A stretch of DNA of 64,000 nucleotides from Amphiura filiformis (lineage: Eukaryota > Echinodermata > Ophiuroidea > Amphilepidida > Amphiuridae). Of the stretch, positions 41,169-52,752 are shown in pieces (position 1 is the first letter of the stretch; every line of letters begins with the position of its first letter). The notes beneath the pieces are model-generated. The model searched no databases. It was not told where the DNA came from and saw only the letters and a list, made by a program, of their open reading frames with translations. Location: assembly GCF_039555335.1 (NCBI RefSeq), contig NC_092640.1, positions 36,760,784 through 36,824,783 of the forward strand. The letters are read 5' to 3'. The translations under genes and the position numbers were made by a program.

Positions 41169-42171
41169 TATGTGAAAAAAAACGCAACCTGATATCATGT
41201 ACGGTTTTCTATTGGCATCAATTTTGTATAAATAAGCTGAACTTGGTCATTTTTTCAGCTTTAATCTGTCTGCAAATTGGCCGAAATTGCTAAAATAGTA
41301 TATTTGGTTAATTTATTGTTATTAAATGATAGATTTTTTAATTTTGTTTTCTTTAACGAAGTCAGGAAAGATAGGCATTTAACATGTGATACTTCTCAAG
41401 CTAGAGTCCAAATAAACCTCGAAATGTGCCAATTTTTTCATTACAGCCATTTTGTGGCAGGTTTTTATTCCATTTACGAGCATCTTAAAATTGACACCAC
41501 ATTACAATGCATTGACCGATTTCAATTCCGTTTTTTATGCTTAAATTAAGCTCATTCATGTAGAAACATTAAATAACGTGTTTCTGCAACGCCTATTTTT
41601 AATATGACTAATTTAAACCATGATTATATAAAACAGTGATTCTGATCTTTCTGATAATGTTCTCGCGTTTATCTACATTGAACATTCCAATCTTGCTATA
41701 TTGATCATGTTGACGGTTTTCATTTTTGCGATTGTATATGCATATGGGGAGGTACTCCACCCCCGCCCCGAAGAAGAAAACATAAGAGAGCATATTCTAG
41801 TACAGATATGCATTATTCATGTAGTTCCTCCTCCCATATCCCGAGAAATGTGGGGGCACTGGTGGGTTGTAATCTGAGAGTACATAGAGTTTCGCCGGTT
41901 GGGGCACTCCATATTAAGTAGTACATGTAGTGTGCAGTCGTTTTGTTATCTCCACAACTTGGAATTGTATGAAGGAAATAAAGTGATATAAGTTTGAAAT
42001 AACAGATTCTTAATCGTTGCTTGATGCACATACATCGCTTATGTGACAAGGGAATTAATCGGTACACTGTGTCAGTGATTTGTACTTTTCAGGTGACTCG
42101 ATATAAATAGAAAAATGTGTAGAAGAGCGTAGAAAGATCTTTTGCTACAAAATACTGTATAATGACCATTT
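41169..42171. other. No gene recognised
   Basis: AT-rich. Short open frames (for example 41277-41549) show no domain. Confidence 0.45.
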
Positions 42172-43250
42172 TTACACACCTAATCCTCACGTATGTACAT
42201 GGAAAACACTGTAAACAATACGCAGTGTATTGTCACGATGAAGACCGTGCTTGGAAGAGTATGCTGTATGCTAGCATACGTATGGTCACGGTGTATACCG
42301 TTGTCAAAATACCACGTACTTTAGTACAGTATTAACGCCCTCTGTTGGTCATAATTACGTATTTTCAACGTAGTGAAGAAATATTTTAGGTAATATGCGA
42401 CCCCATAGAATATAAAAAGCAGAATATTGGTATGTTAAAAATCAAAATGAGGTATGGGGCTGGCTGGGGTGGCTACGGGACGTTATCTCAAAAGAAAATA
42501 TTGCTAAGACAATATTGTTCAAGGTTGCGCCGCAGGTTTATAAAGAAACAATGTTGCTCCAAAAACAATAGCAAACAAGCTTAAACTATTAATTAGCCCC
42601 CGATAGAGGGCAGGGCCTAAAGAATGAAAAAAAGAGTAAAAAAATAATGTAAAAGTAGGCCTATGAAATGGGTGACGAGCTGTTCGTAAATATAATAGAA
42701 TTTTCGTTATCAGTTCGTCATCCTTAAGGTTACTCTTGCTTTCTTGCCCAGCGGGGCCCTTATATTGGGGTCCCAATTGGAGTGTTTAGTCGTCGTATGG
42801 GAGTCTCCGGCCTCGGGCTAGCCGGCCCTGCGGCCTTGATATTTTTGGTTGTTTGGTTGATACTGGGCCCCAGCATCAACAAACAACAATGAGTAACCTT
42901 AAGGGTGACCGGTTGTCTCTAATGTAAAAGAAAAATAAGCTTAATGTTAAAACCTTGAGTAATCTTAATGTAACGACCTTGAAATGTAACTTCTAAAAAA
43001 TACTAGTTTTTATATTGTATAGTGTTATATAACCTAAAATATTTCTTCACTGCGTTGAAAATACGTTTTAAAGTGAATTATGACCACTATTACTGTACTA
43101 AAGTACGTGGTATTTTGACAACGGGATATACCGTGACCATACGTATGCTAGCATACAGTATACTCTTCCAAGCATGGTCTTCACCGTGACATTACACTAC
43201 GTATTGTCACAGTGTTTTCCATGTACAATATGTGTGTGTTGGGCCTTTTA
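42172..43250. mobile_element. Inverted-repeat element, ~220-bp arms
   Basis: ATGGAAAACACTGT, GTATGCTAGCATACGTATGG, CAAAATACCACGTACTTTAG and GAAGAAATATTTTAGGT at 42200-42395 appear inverted at 43030-43225. Each arm holds its own perfect palindrome CGTATGCTAGCATACG. The interior (42396-43030) is non-coding. No clear target duplication found. Confidence 0.7.
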
Positions 43251-43382
43251 CACGTAGGTTGCAAGATAGAAAATAAAGTTGTACAACTAAGAGATTTCTG
43301 TCGTTGTTGTTATTCAATTTTGTTGGAACGTTACACCGTGTGTAATCTGGTCCCTGGATTTGAAAATCATGCAGATTAATAC

Positions 43383-44345
43383 AGGGTGTCCCAATAAAAA
43401 CAGAACACCCATTGCGTACTTTTTTTCCTATTTCTGAAAAAATGATCAAATGTATTTTTTTGGTATGTGAAGAAACCTTTATTTGTTAGCTTTAATAAAC
43501 CGAAAGAAATATTTCAATCGGCTTTTGAAGATATGCTCTTTTAAAAAAATGTATCCGTTTTTCACTCTGTCCACGGAGGAGGTTCAGCTATTTCAAAGAT
43601 TGAAAAGGAGCACACGTACCAAGCATTCCTCAGAGATAACTTTATAAAATAACAAACTTTATTTAGGGAATGGGCTTTACAGGAATGCCTGTGTGATTGT
43701 GTTAAGTGTCATTAACTTGTCGGCAAAATGGATGTTCAATGGGACTTCTCTTGCTATACTTGCAATTAAACATATTTTTCTTGGTTATTTATGTCTTTTG
43801 TTTTATTATGTTCCTTACTTTCTTGTTTCTTTCTTTCATTTATTTACAACTTGTCATTTTCTCTTGTTGGTATAAAAAGTAGCCTGAAAAGGGCTGCTTG
43901 GTATGCCCTTTGGTTTATTTGAAGTGTGTTTACTGTGCTGTTTTGTCCTCTACCTGGTTACCCCTTGACGAATACAGGTTTCAGCCCTGATCCTCATTGC
44001 ATCATTTGCATTGTGTACCCTCCTTGTGCACTTTATACTTGCGAATGCAGCGAAGATGTTGGGGAGGCTTGCTGATGATCCTTGTTCATAGTGAATACGT
44101 TCCAAAGCATTATGCTATTATCTTTCCATGTCATTAACCGTGTGTTTCATTTTAATCGTTGATATAGCCAAACCTCATTCGTGGACAGAGTGAAAAACGG
44201 GTACATTTCTTAAAGAGGTCATATCTTCAAAAATTGTGAGCCGGATGAAGTAATTATTTTGCTTTATCAAAACAAACTATTTAAGTTTTTTTACATACCA
44301 AATACATTTCATCAACTTTTCAGAAATAGGAGAAAAAGAGGGCGC
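43383..44345. mobile_element. Inverted-repeat element starting CAGGGTGTCCC, right end truncated
   Basis: Left arm 43383-43585 (CAGGGTGTCCCAATAAAAAC, TCCTATTTCTGAAAA, TTTTTCACTCTGTCCACG) is inverted at about 44175-44345. The right arm lacks the outer 30 bp. The terminus is mariner-like in style. No transposase seen. Confidence 0.6.
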
Positions 44346-44678
44346 AAATAGCCAATATCATCTTCGCTTGTAGACCACCGATTTCATTTGAACAAAGCTT
44401 ATTTGGCAGCTCGAAAGAAATATCCTTGCCGACCAAATTCAAAACAATCAACAACACTAATGATAAATTACTTATAAATAATTGGTGTTGACTTCTTGAG
44501 AGAACGGCTTCAGCTTCCAAAATTTCAGAATTTGTAATTGTGAGAACTTTTTGGTGCAACAAATAAGGTGAGTGCATTGTTACGATTCAACGTAAATAAT
44601 AAGTAGAATCGGATACTTATAAATTAGATGAGAGCGAGAAAAAACCCCGAAAAAGTCACTAATTTCTAGGCCGCACAC

Positions 44679-45053
44679 CAGAGGATCATTTAAGCACTTC
44701 CCTCCACGCCACTGTGTTGACTTGCGGTTAGCACAGCTGTGTGAGTGAACATGACACCACTGCTCGCACATTGCATTGACGGGCATGGTTAAATTTGAAT
44801 TTGGACTGATATATTTACAATAAAAACGCATTCGATTTCACATTTTATGTTACCTACTGATGGTGTGAATTATCCTTTATGCATACATCACTTTTGTTCT
44901 GAAATCGACCAAGTAATAATGACACACACGCACAATTCTTAAACAACATCTTTTGCACAAAATTCAATCGGATTTGAAAAGTAAAGTGGCAGTTGAAACT
45001 CTAGTGATAACACGTTTGCAGTGCATGATGGGGCTTCCTTAAATCATCCTCTG
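44679..45053 (+). mobile_element. hAT-like MITE, complete copy
   Basis: Starts CAGAGGATCATTTAAG, ends CTTAAATCATCCTCTG (16-bp inverted termini, one mismatch), 375 bp. GCCGCACAC flanks both sides (44670-44678 and 45054-45062), one base longer than the 8 bp typical of hAT. Same family as 7177-7550. Confidence 0.8.
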
Positions 45054-45062
45054 GCCGCACAC

Positions 45063-45985
45063 ATATGAGCAGTCAACCGCGGAAAGGTTGATGGAAAGAT
45101 ATTCTTTTCCTGCTTTTTTAATAGTAAACTTAGAAATGGCTCTAGGCATTTATTCATCTAAGATACTAAACACGCATGAAATAGGGGCATTCCTCCGGGT
45201 CCACAACTGAATCACGTGTTTATATTAAATCCTGTGCAGTAAGTTTTCCCTGTATATTTCCTCTGCATAAGAAGTATCATATGACGCGATAAGGGTAAAA
45301 GGACAAATTAGGACAATATCGTGAAAAATGTACTTTTTACATCACGATACAGAACTTCAATCGACTTTTATTTTATGTTAATACCATTAAGATGTGACAT
45401 ATTCAAAGTAAAGTATAGTTGAAGACATCGGATTTTAAAACAATAAAGAACAAAAGAATTTAAACGGTGAATCAGCCCATAACTTGAAAACAACTTCGAC
45501 GACATTTTCCTCATTTCGCTTGATAGGTTCACATACAGGTGCGCGTAACAGGTTTTATTTGCAAGTACAAAGTGGCTATAATAGTAGCACGTTTTCTTTA
45601 ACAGTAGGCATGTATCGAGCTCAGTCAACACGTCCTGGCAATATAGCAGACATTGGTATTCAAATACACCATCTTTATCATAAAAAAACGTTTGTCTGGG
45701 CGTCGTGTTTGATCAGTATCACGGAAAATCATATTTGTAAAAAACAACAGTCAAATTTATTCTCTTGGACTTGACGCGATCAGGTTAAGCGGCTTTAATG
45801 CTTGACATCGCTGCAGAGGGTTCGGATTTTCTTACTGGACGACCTTTTATATGCCGATTATAGAGTAAGTTGCTTATTATTTATGACAGTAAATATATTT
45901 TGTCGGTATTTTTGGATGAAGTCCTTTGATCAAACGTAATTTGAAGTTTAGATTAAATATTCAACGAAAGGATTCGCCAGACTAA
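45063..45985. other. No gene recognised
   Basis: Mixed sequence before the second Penelope-like element. The 45484-45774 open frame has no recognisable domain. The last 150 bp may be that element's 5' region. Confidence 0.4.
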
Positions 45986-46004
45986 CTTTACCATCTCATC
46001 TTTA

Positions 46005-46390
46005 GAGAGAAAAATCGCCGATTTGAGAGAAAAACTGAGCTTAGAATTACCCGCGAATGTGTACCAGGAAGTAACATCTTTTACCCAGCATGCACAGCTC
46101 TCTGAACATGAAAGAAGTAAACAAAGACATATCGGAAAGTACGATCGTCTGAAGGAAAAAACCAACAAAGAAAATGTTATCATCAGCGCAGAAGAAAAGG
46201 AAGAGGAGATTAAAAGAAAGGAAAAATGGGTGATAAACATCTCTGACAGAGCCCTAAGTGAGGATGAGAGAAATGTACTTTCAAGAGGCTTAAACTTCGC
46301 CGTAGCACCGAAAGACATCCCGGTTGCCGAATTCGTCACCTGTACCGAGTCGGCATGCAAGTTGTTGAACGAACCCGACCTCAGAAACCA
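46005..46390 (+). pseudogene. Penelope-like protein N-terminal region
   Basis: REKLSLELPANVYQEVTSF, then a charged stretch (HERSKQRHIGKYDRLKEKTN), then EKWVINISDRALSEDERNVL and RGLNFAVAPKDIPVAEF, aligning with element 1 upstream of its RT. It ends at LLNEPDLRN, where about 110-120 codons are deleted and the frame changes. Confidence 0.8.
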
Positions 46391-46397
46391 CCGCCAG

Positions 46398-47472
46398 GTA
46401 TTATGGGCTGCCCAAAATCCACAAAGCTACCATACCTCTCAGACCTATCATCTCCAGTATTGGTTCCATCACATACGACACTGCCAAATTTTGTGCCAAG
46501 ATCATTTCATCGATTGTTGGGAATACTCCTTACCATATCAAGAACACATTGGATTTTGTCAACAAAATAGGGGTCCTCAAACTCGGCGATGATGAGGAAA
46601 TGGTTTCGTATGATGTAACAGCGCTCTTCACCAGTGTTCCTGTTGAGGAGGCTTTGGACATAATCCAACCTAGACTTGAGAACGATACTACCCTTCATGA
46701 AAGAACTAATCTTAATCCTTCCCAGATTGTGGAATTACTTCCTTTTGTGTTGACCACCACCTACTTCACCTTCCAAGACCAAGTTTACCAACAAATTGAG
46801 GGTGATGCGATGGGCTCTCCATGTAGCCCGCTGGTTGCCAACATCTTCATGGAAGCATTTGAAGAAGAGGCGATCAACACTTCACCCGTCAAGCCCTCTT
46901 ACTGGGGAAGATATGTTGATGATACCATGGTGGTATTGAAGACAGACGACATCGACACCTTCACACCTCATCTGAATAGTGTCAACCCGGCGATCAAATT
47001 CACCATTGAGAGGGAAGAAGATGGCAAACTTCCGATGTTAGACACTCTGCTACACCGCAAGCCAGATGGGTCCATCAAAGTGACAGTTTACCAGAAACCA
47101 ACTCATACCAACTTGTCCTTTGAGTCGCATCACCCACTCCAACACAAACTGTCTGTTGTTTGCACAGAGCCGATACCTGTATTACGGAGGAAGCCGACAA
47201 GATCAATGAGAAGAACAACATTAAGAAATCCCTCAGAATGTGTGGTTATGGAGATTGGTGTTTATAACGTCGCCCAACCTGCCACAGCTCCAGATAGACA
47301 GCATGTCATCAGAGACAAACCCCATGTAGGGAGCATTGTTGTCCCATATGTTCGTGGTGCGTCGGAAGCTCTCCGGAGAATTTTCAGTAAGCGCGGTGTG
47401 TCTGTACACTTTAAACCTGCCAACACACTTCGCTCGGCACTTGTTGCGCCAAAGGACAAGATACCCTGGTAA
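46398..47472 (+). pseudogene. Penelope-like reverse transcriptase (deleted)
   Basis: YYGLPKIHKATIPLRPIISS, YDVTALFTSVPVEEALDII, VLTTTYFTFQDQVYQQIEG, DAMGSPCSPLVANIFMEAF and the catalytic WGRYVDDTMVVL, then LPMLDTLLHRKPDGSIKVTV. After HKLSVVCTEPI the sequence diverges from element 1, suggesting another frameshift or deletion near 47160. The frame leaves register at about 47460, before the endonuclease. Confidence 0.85.
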
Positions 47473-47830
47473 ATGTTGCGGTACAGTTTACCAGGTCAGC
47501 TGCAATGACTGCGACTCGGCTTATGTTGGTGAATCTGCCAGACCGCTTAACACCAGGATCGCAGAACATCGCAGACCCAGTACTACTACATCTCCAGTTG
47601 GTGACCATCAAAAGGCAGATCACAGCATTGAGTGGAAAGACGTCAAAATACTTGACAGAGAAACGGATTGGTTCCGGAGGGGCGTTAAGGAATCCATTCA
47701 CATCAGGACCAGCAAAAGTGATTTGAACAAAGACCAGGGCCGCCACAGACTCTCCGGAGCTTACAAGTCTTTACTGCGTCAGAGCATGTCACGTGACTCA
47801 CGTCACGGTTCGACGGTCTCTGACCAGTAA
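47470..47830 (+). pseudogene. Penelope-like GIY-YIG endonuclease domain
   Basis: VYQVSCNDCDSAYVGESARP is the GIY-YIG core, TRIAEHRRP the conserved Arg segment, then GDHQKADHSIEWKDVKILDR and RRGVKESIHIR. It matches element 1's domain order but is out of frame with the RT. Confidence 0.8.
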
Positions 47831-47905
47831 CAAGCATCATTCACCAGTCCATCTACCGAGTGAACAAGGAACTGTGGTACGTTCCGAAAGCTCTCAGGTG
47901 AGCTC

Positions 47906-48394
47906 ATTTTCCGCTTTGAGTAATAGTTTAATTTCACTTCATTATTCTTTTAATTTGTTTATTTATATCACGTGCCAATTACATACGATAATGTTAATTT
48001 AAATACGTAATTCAACGGTGAAAACAGGTATTTTAGTGCCAGGTGTAGGCCTAGAATTTGCGTTTTTTACTTCTGTATAGCTCCTAATTTTTTATCACCT
48101 TTAGTTATTGTGATGTACTTGTAAGAAAAAGCGTGTTAATGACACCAAGTTTACCACGTATAGTTTAATTTTGAACAAATAGGCTATTATTTGAAAAAAA
48201 TTGTTACACATTTAATTTTTTTTTTCCAACTGGAAGAAAATATATATTGTTTAAAGACATAAGTATTGTTTCATTAGTGGTATGTAGAATGATATTGGTC
48301 AAGTCAAGATTTTTATCTATGATTTAGTGCTTTTGTTCAGAAGCGACAGTTAATTTACTGGGGCAGTCCACAATTATTATTTCTATACCCATAT
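47906..48394. other. No gene recognised
   Basis: AT-rich sequence. The 3' end of Penelope-like element 2 is not sharply defined here. Confidence 0.4.
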
Positions 48395-48500
48395 TCAGGC
48401 GTCAACATTGGGAGATGATTATATGGACCACCCCTGGCAAAATATTGGTGGGGTTAAACCACCCCCCCCATCTTAACCACCCCGATATACGCCTATGGGT
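48395..48500 (+). repeat. Fragment related to the insertion at 31404-31745
   Basis: GGCGTCAACATTGGGAGATG, GGACCACCCCTGGCAAAATA and a final CCCGATATACGCCTATGGG. The last stretch is roughly the inverse of CAGTGGCGT, suggesting the true 3' terminus of that family. Confidence 0.6.
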
Positions 48501-49185
48501 TGCTTTCGTTTGGCATACAAGTCGGGAAACAAAGAGTGCTCTTTATCTTTTTAATATTTTCACTGGACATACTGCAGTTACTGTCCGTTTTCCTATACAC
48601 AATACACAGTGCTCTCACCATTGACGCGTGACCCCTACAAATGATCTACGTTGGAAGAATGGGCACTTGCCTAGTTAACATCACTGTGTGAAAAATAACC
48701 AGCCAATATGTTAGCTATTCTCCAAACTTCTAGCAAATATATTTCTCTAACATGACCTAAAATTACAGCTAGGTTAGATGTTCAGAAATAGTCGCACTTT
48801 TGTAAAATATGAGTGAGGGCAAGGCATAGCTAGCCAACTCCCCGTGTTAATTGAAGGGAGATTTGACCGAAAATATTGGTATCGGACCGCTCACTTCTGA
48901 AGGATGCCACAAAAAACGGTACAAGCTACATTTTAACTATTCTCTGGCAATCATCATGATGAGTTTCTTATATAGTATGCCGAAATTGGGTACTGTAGGT
49001 GATTGACAAATGGTCGCACTTTTCTGATAAATAAGTGACAGTGAACATGAAATATCAGCGCCCATAAACCCAAGTTAGTAGCTAGTTAGTGGAGGCCGTC
49101 ACGGGACTGATTATTGATTATTGAAGTGCCTTATTAATAGATACGCACGATTTAGGGCAAGAAAAACAAACGGGACACTTTTGGA

Positions 49186-49187
49186 GA

Positions 49188-49257
<70 letters not shown>

Positions 49258-49280
49258 GACATCATCATCATCATCATCAC
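49186..49280 (+). repeat. (CAT)n microsatellite
   Basis: About 30 near-perfect CAT units with one CGACAT interruption. Confidence 0.9.
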
Positions 49281-49365
49281 TTTCTACATTTTTCTAAACA
49301 ACATAGGGCCTACCGTTTGAATAAGATTTTTTTCTTGAAATGCATGTAACTATAATTATTGTTTA

Positions 49366-49712
49366 GAGCGTGATGAAATAAAACATCACGATTTTCATCA
49401 CAAAACAAATATAATGCATAAGAAATCGTTTGTTTTAGAGCGTGATGATGAAATAAAACATCACGATTTTCATCCCGAAACAAAGTAATACATAAGAAAT
49501 CAGTTTTTCGTGAGTGATGAAATAAAACATCAAAATTGTCATCACGAAACAAAGTAATACACGAGAAATCGTTTGTTTTAAAGCGTGATGAAATAAAACA
49601 TCACGATTTTCATCACAAAACAAAGTAATAGGCCTACAAAAGAAATACATTTTTCAAGAGTGATTGAATAAAACATCACGATTTTCATCACGGAACAAAG
49701 TAATACCAGAGA
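49366..49712 (+). repeat. Five ~70-80-bp tandem units, each with a short hairpin
   Basis: Each unit contains CGTGATGAAATAAAACATCACG or a close variant, a perfect 7-bp stem around an AT loop, then ATTTTCATCACG-AAACAAAG. Units begin near 49366, 49437, 49511, 49578 and 49657. The stem is kept in most units, while linkers vary. Confidence 0.8.
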
Positions 49713-51715
49713 GTTGATATTCTTGAGAGGGCACTCTATTCACGTGGTTTCTTTTCCAACGCTAAAAGATCACGAATTTTGGTGGTTTGCAAATGAAAAG
49801 TGTCCGCACTATCGATTGATTACGTAACTGTTATGAATAATGTATTAGGTTTTCAATGCAATCGCCTCGACCCATCAATACATATTATCTGTATTTATCA
49901 AAGTACTTGGAATAGCAATCTGGTGAGTTCACTGAACTACGCCCTAATACTGATGGAGTTTTAATGGCGTTTAATGGCGCTAATCCTCTCCATACACAGA
50001 TGAACAAATACAATAGGAGAAGGTCAACACATATGACCTCCTATATGACATGTTATATGAGATGTACAACAACCTGAATATCATAAAGATCAGTGTTCGT
50101 TTGTGCATATGAACTGCATATTTACAATACTAAATATTAGTCGTTATATATTATGCCAAATATTGGTATTATGACAACACGGTATATGCATTGTATATAA
50201 AACAACTAATAGATCCTGCTATCATGGCGTCAGGTCATTGGTTCATCATATCCCGTATGTTTCTTAAAATTCATTCATATTTGAGACAAATTTCTGTGCC
50301 CATTTTATAGGCGTACAGGTGGATCCGGTTTTTTTGGTCATTTTCATTTCTTTTTGATGAAAGAATTAAGGTTTTCCACTGCACGGAGGCCACTATGTGA
50401 TACTAATTTAATGCTATTTGTAAATGAATGCGGATTCCCGGTTGTTGTTTTTTCCACAGTGTGACAACTGTCCACCCATCCAGACAACATCATAACATAA
50501 TAAAACGTCTGTATTTGTACGATGAGTAAATATTAAACTGAACTTTGCCTTGGAACATTGTGTAAGACGGTGTAAGATTTTGTGGGCGCCCTCAACATTA
50601 GTATCCTCTTTGTATCCGTTAAATGACATGGCATAGACTGTGTGAATTCTATGAAGACTACTTATACATAGGGTCATATCCATGGACACAAGTAACGATA
50701 ATTGACAACACGATACGCGACTGTATTTAGGGGCTATGAGCACTAATAATTAATAATGCCGAGTAGGACCTACTCCTGGGCGACTCGTGTGGGCAAGGAC
50801 GCTTAGGACGGTGACCAAATGAGTCCCAAATTTCACCGGGGGTGGGGGGGGGGGGCACTCAAGTATGATAGTGTAGGCCTAAACGCATGACTTTTTAAAC
50901 ACCCCTAAAACGAGTTTTACCCTACCAGCAAATTTAGGATCAATAGGCCTAAGCTAACTTAATACACTAAAGGAAGTTTTGGATGAGAAAACGGACATTT
51001 TGATGAGAAACGGCTTAATGACGCAAAGACAGTTGTGGTAACACCATGGTCGCAGACATGCAAAAAAGCTCAAAACAGATAGTAATGAAACCAGTTTTAT
51101 TTTCCTTGCTCTAGCGAATTCACAGAGAAGGTGTTTCTAGTACAATACAGCGTCGGACTCTAGCTGAGAGCGTAGCCTAAGTCCAAACGAACTCCAAGAA
51201 GGGCTCTCCATACACAAATGAACAAACACAAAGGAAGGTAGTCTCCTCCGTGACCAGCTTGATTTCGATGGAGCGAAAACAAATTGGCTGCAGAGGAGAC
51301 GGGTAATTTTGCCATGCAAATGAGGTGAGTGTCATCCCCCTGGTAATACATAAGACATCGTTTGTTTGATTGCAATCAACCGCGACAGTTCGTCTCACAC
51401 ACATAACAATGCACTGCGATCAAAATAGGTTGATGACAACATTTGATTGAATGGACTGCACTGCGCCATGATTACGTGCACCGGTTCAAATCCTTTGTTT
51501 GGAGCCAATCAATAATTTCACGTACAGCCTCTATGCAAATTAGAGTTTACACACGCTGCAGCTGGGGTAATCGACCGAAGCTGGTTGCCGTTAGTGATCG
51601 AATGCATGAGCTTATTTGCTTTACTGAATCGATTTACTGGATTAATTTCCTGTTAACTGGGTTTAATGCCACAAAGGTCGAATCGCCTTTGCCATAGACC
51701 ATGACTGCATCATGA

Positions 51716-52652
51716 TTGTAACCTTTTTTTAAATACACGCTGTAGTACGGTAGTCTAGCAGAACAAAATGACAATAACATAATTTTGTACAGCATCCAAT
51801 GCTCGTAAACATTCGAGTGAATCGTATTCTATCGGGTAAACAAAGACAAGCTCTTACATGTTTAAAGCCATAATGTACGATTTCTGTCAAATTTTAAATT
51901 TGTTAATCTTTACCCAAAATGCTGGGAAAAAAAATTGTTAGTAATACCTGCCATCTGGACCTACCGGGAACTATAACAGGTTTTGAGATAAACACTGTAT
52001 AATTATTAAATTTTCAAAGGCTCTTCTGATGTTCATAATAAGGATTAACTTAAGTCAAGAACCAATTGAAGGGGTGGGTGTAATTAAATCCTAACCCACC
52101 TAAAACACATGTTACTGGTTTCGCGATAAGTTGTTTTTTGACCAAGCACATGAGAATTTCCATAAGTAAAGTATACAAGCAAGTATAGTATCTAGAACTA
52201 CTTATGAGATGGTTATTTCTTTGAAAAAAATATTGAATCTAGTCGTTGTTGATGTAAGAACACGTTCTCAGTTATTCCAGATCAAAATTGTTGTTCATAG
52301 ATAATCTAGGACCCCAGGTTTAAAGTTGGTGGCAATATAGTGCTAACCCACATTTCTTTTTTGAAGAAAAACAGGGAACATAACACAGCTTGTAATCATG
52401 CTAATAGGTTCATATTAGTGCAAAAATTACACATTATTTATTACAAGTATTATTATTATTATTATAAGTACAATATAATGATTACTTTTTTTTATAAAAA
52501 TGGATTAAGTATGTGTTTACATTCCTTATATTGCGAGTTAATGAACACAATTTTATGAAATCATATTTCCAAATACATCTGAGAAAAGTATGATTATTGT
52601 TTTTATATAATCTAGATTAATTGGGTGCAATATTTTAACACCATTATGCCAG
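51716..52652. other. No gene recognised
   Basis: Probably an intron of the M13 gene or its upstream flank. A short (TAT)n run lies near 52440. I looked for N-terminal M13 signatures (DFYxYxCGxW type) and did not see them. Confidence 0.4.
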
Positions 52653-52752
52653 ACGAACTTACACCATTACCTGACACAGAAGAAGTAATCAATCAATCTC
52701 CTGATTATATGAAGAATGCTTCAAGAATAACAATAGATGAGACGCCTCAAAG
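52653..52752 (+). CDS. M13 exon a
   Basis: [20 protein letters not shown], then [14 protein letters not shown]: the segment before NYLIWR in M13 proteins. Donor AAAG|GTAAAT gives exit phase 2, whereas the next visible exon needs phase 1. A missed micro-exon, a different splice site or a 1-bp sequence error would explain it. Confidence 0.65.

Larger units (their letters stand above)
45986..47905 (+). mobile_element. Penelope-like element 2, internally deleted
   Basis: Same family as element 1 (shared segments such as KWVxNIS, RGLNFAV, EALDI/KSLDV and LTTTYF), but clearly diverged. It carries a longer N-terminus, an internal deletion, and a GIY-YIG end in a different frame. Confidence 0.85.
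48568..51715 (+). mobile_element. ~3.1-kb element related to the 34152-34930 insertion
   Basis: The left end (ACATACTGCAGTTACTG, then CACAATACACAGTGCTCTCA and GTGTGAAAAATAACCAGCCA) and the right end (AATGCCACAAAGGTCGAAT, CATGACTGCATCATGA) match the two ends of the insertion at 34152-34930. The longer interior holds a (CAT)n run and a hairpin tandem array. No protein frame with a known domain, so it is probably non-autonomous or filled with later insertions. Confidence 0.5.

Noticed and set aside
49366-49712. CRISPR array
   Set aside because: The repeats are imperfect, the linkers are related to each other and not unique spacers, and the genome is eukaryotic.
51716-52652. N-terminal exons of the M13 gene
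   Set aside because: No DFYxxxCGxW-type segment or membrane anchor with splice sites was visible, so none is claimed.
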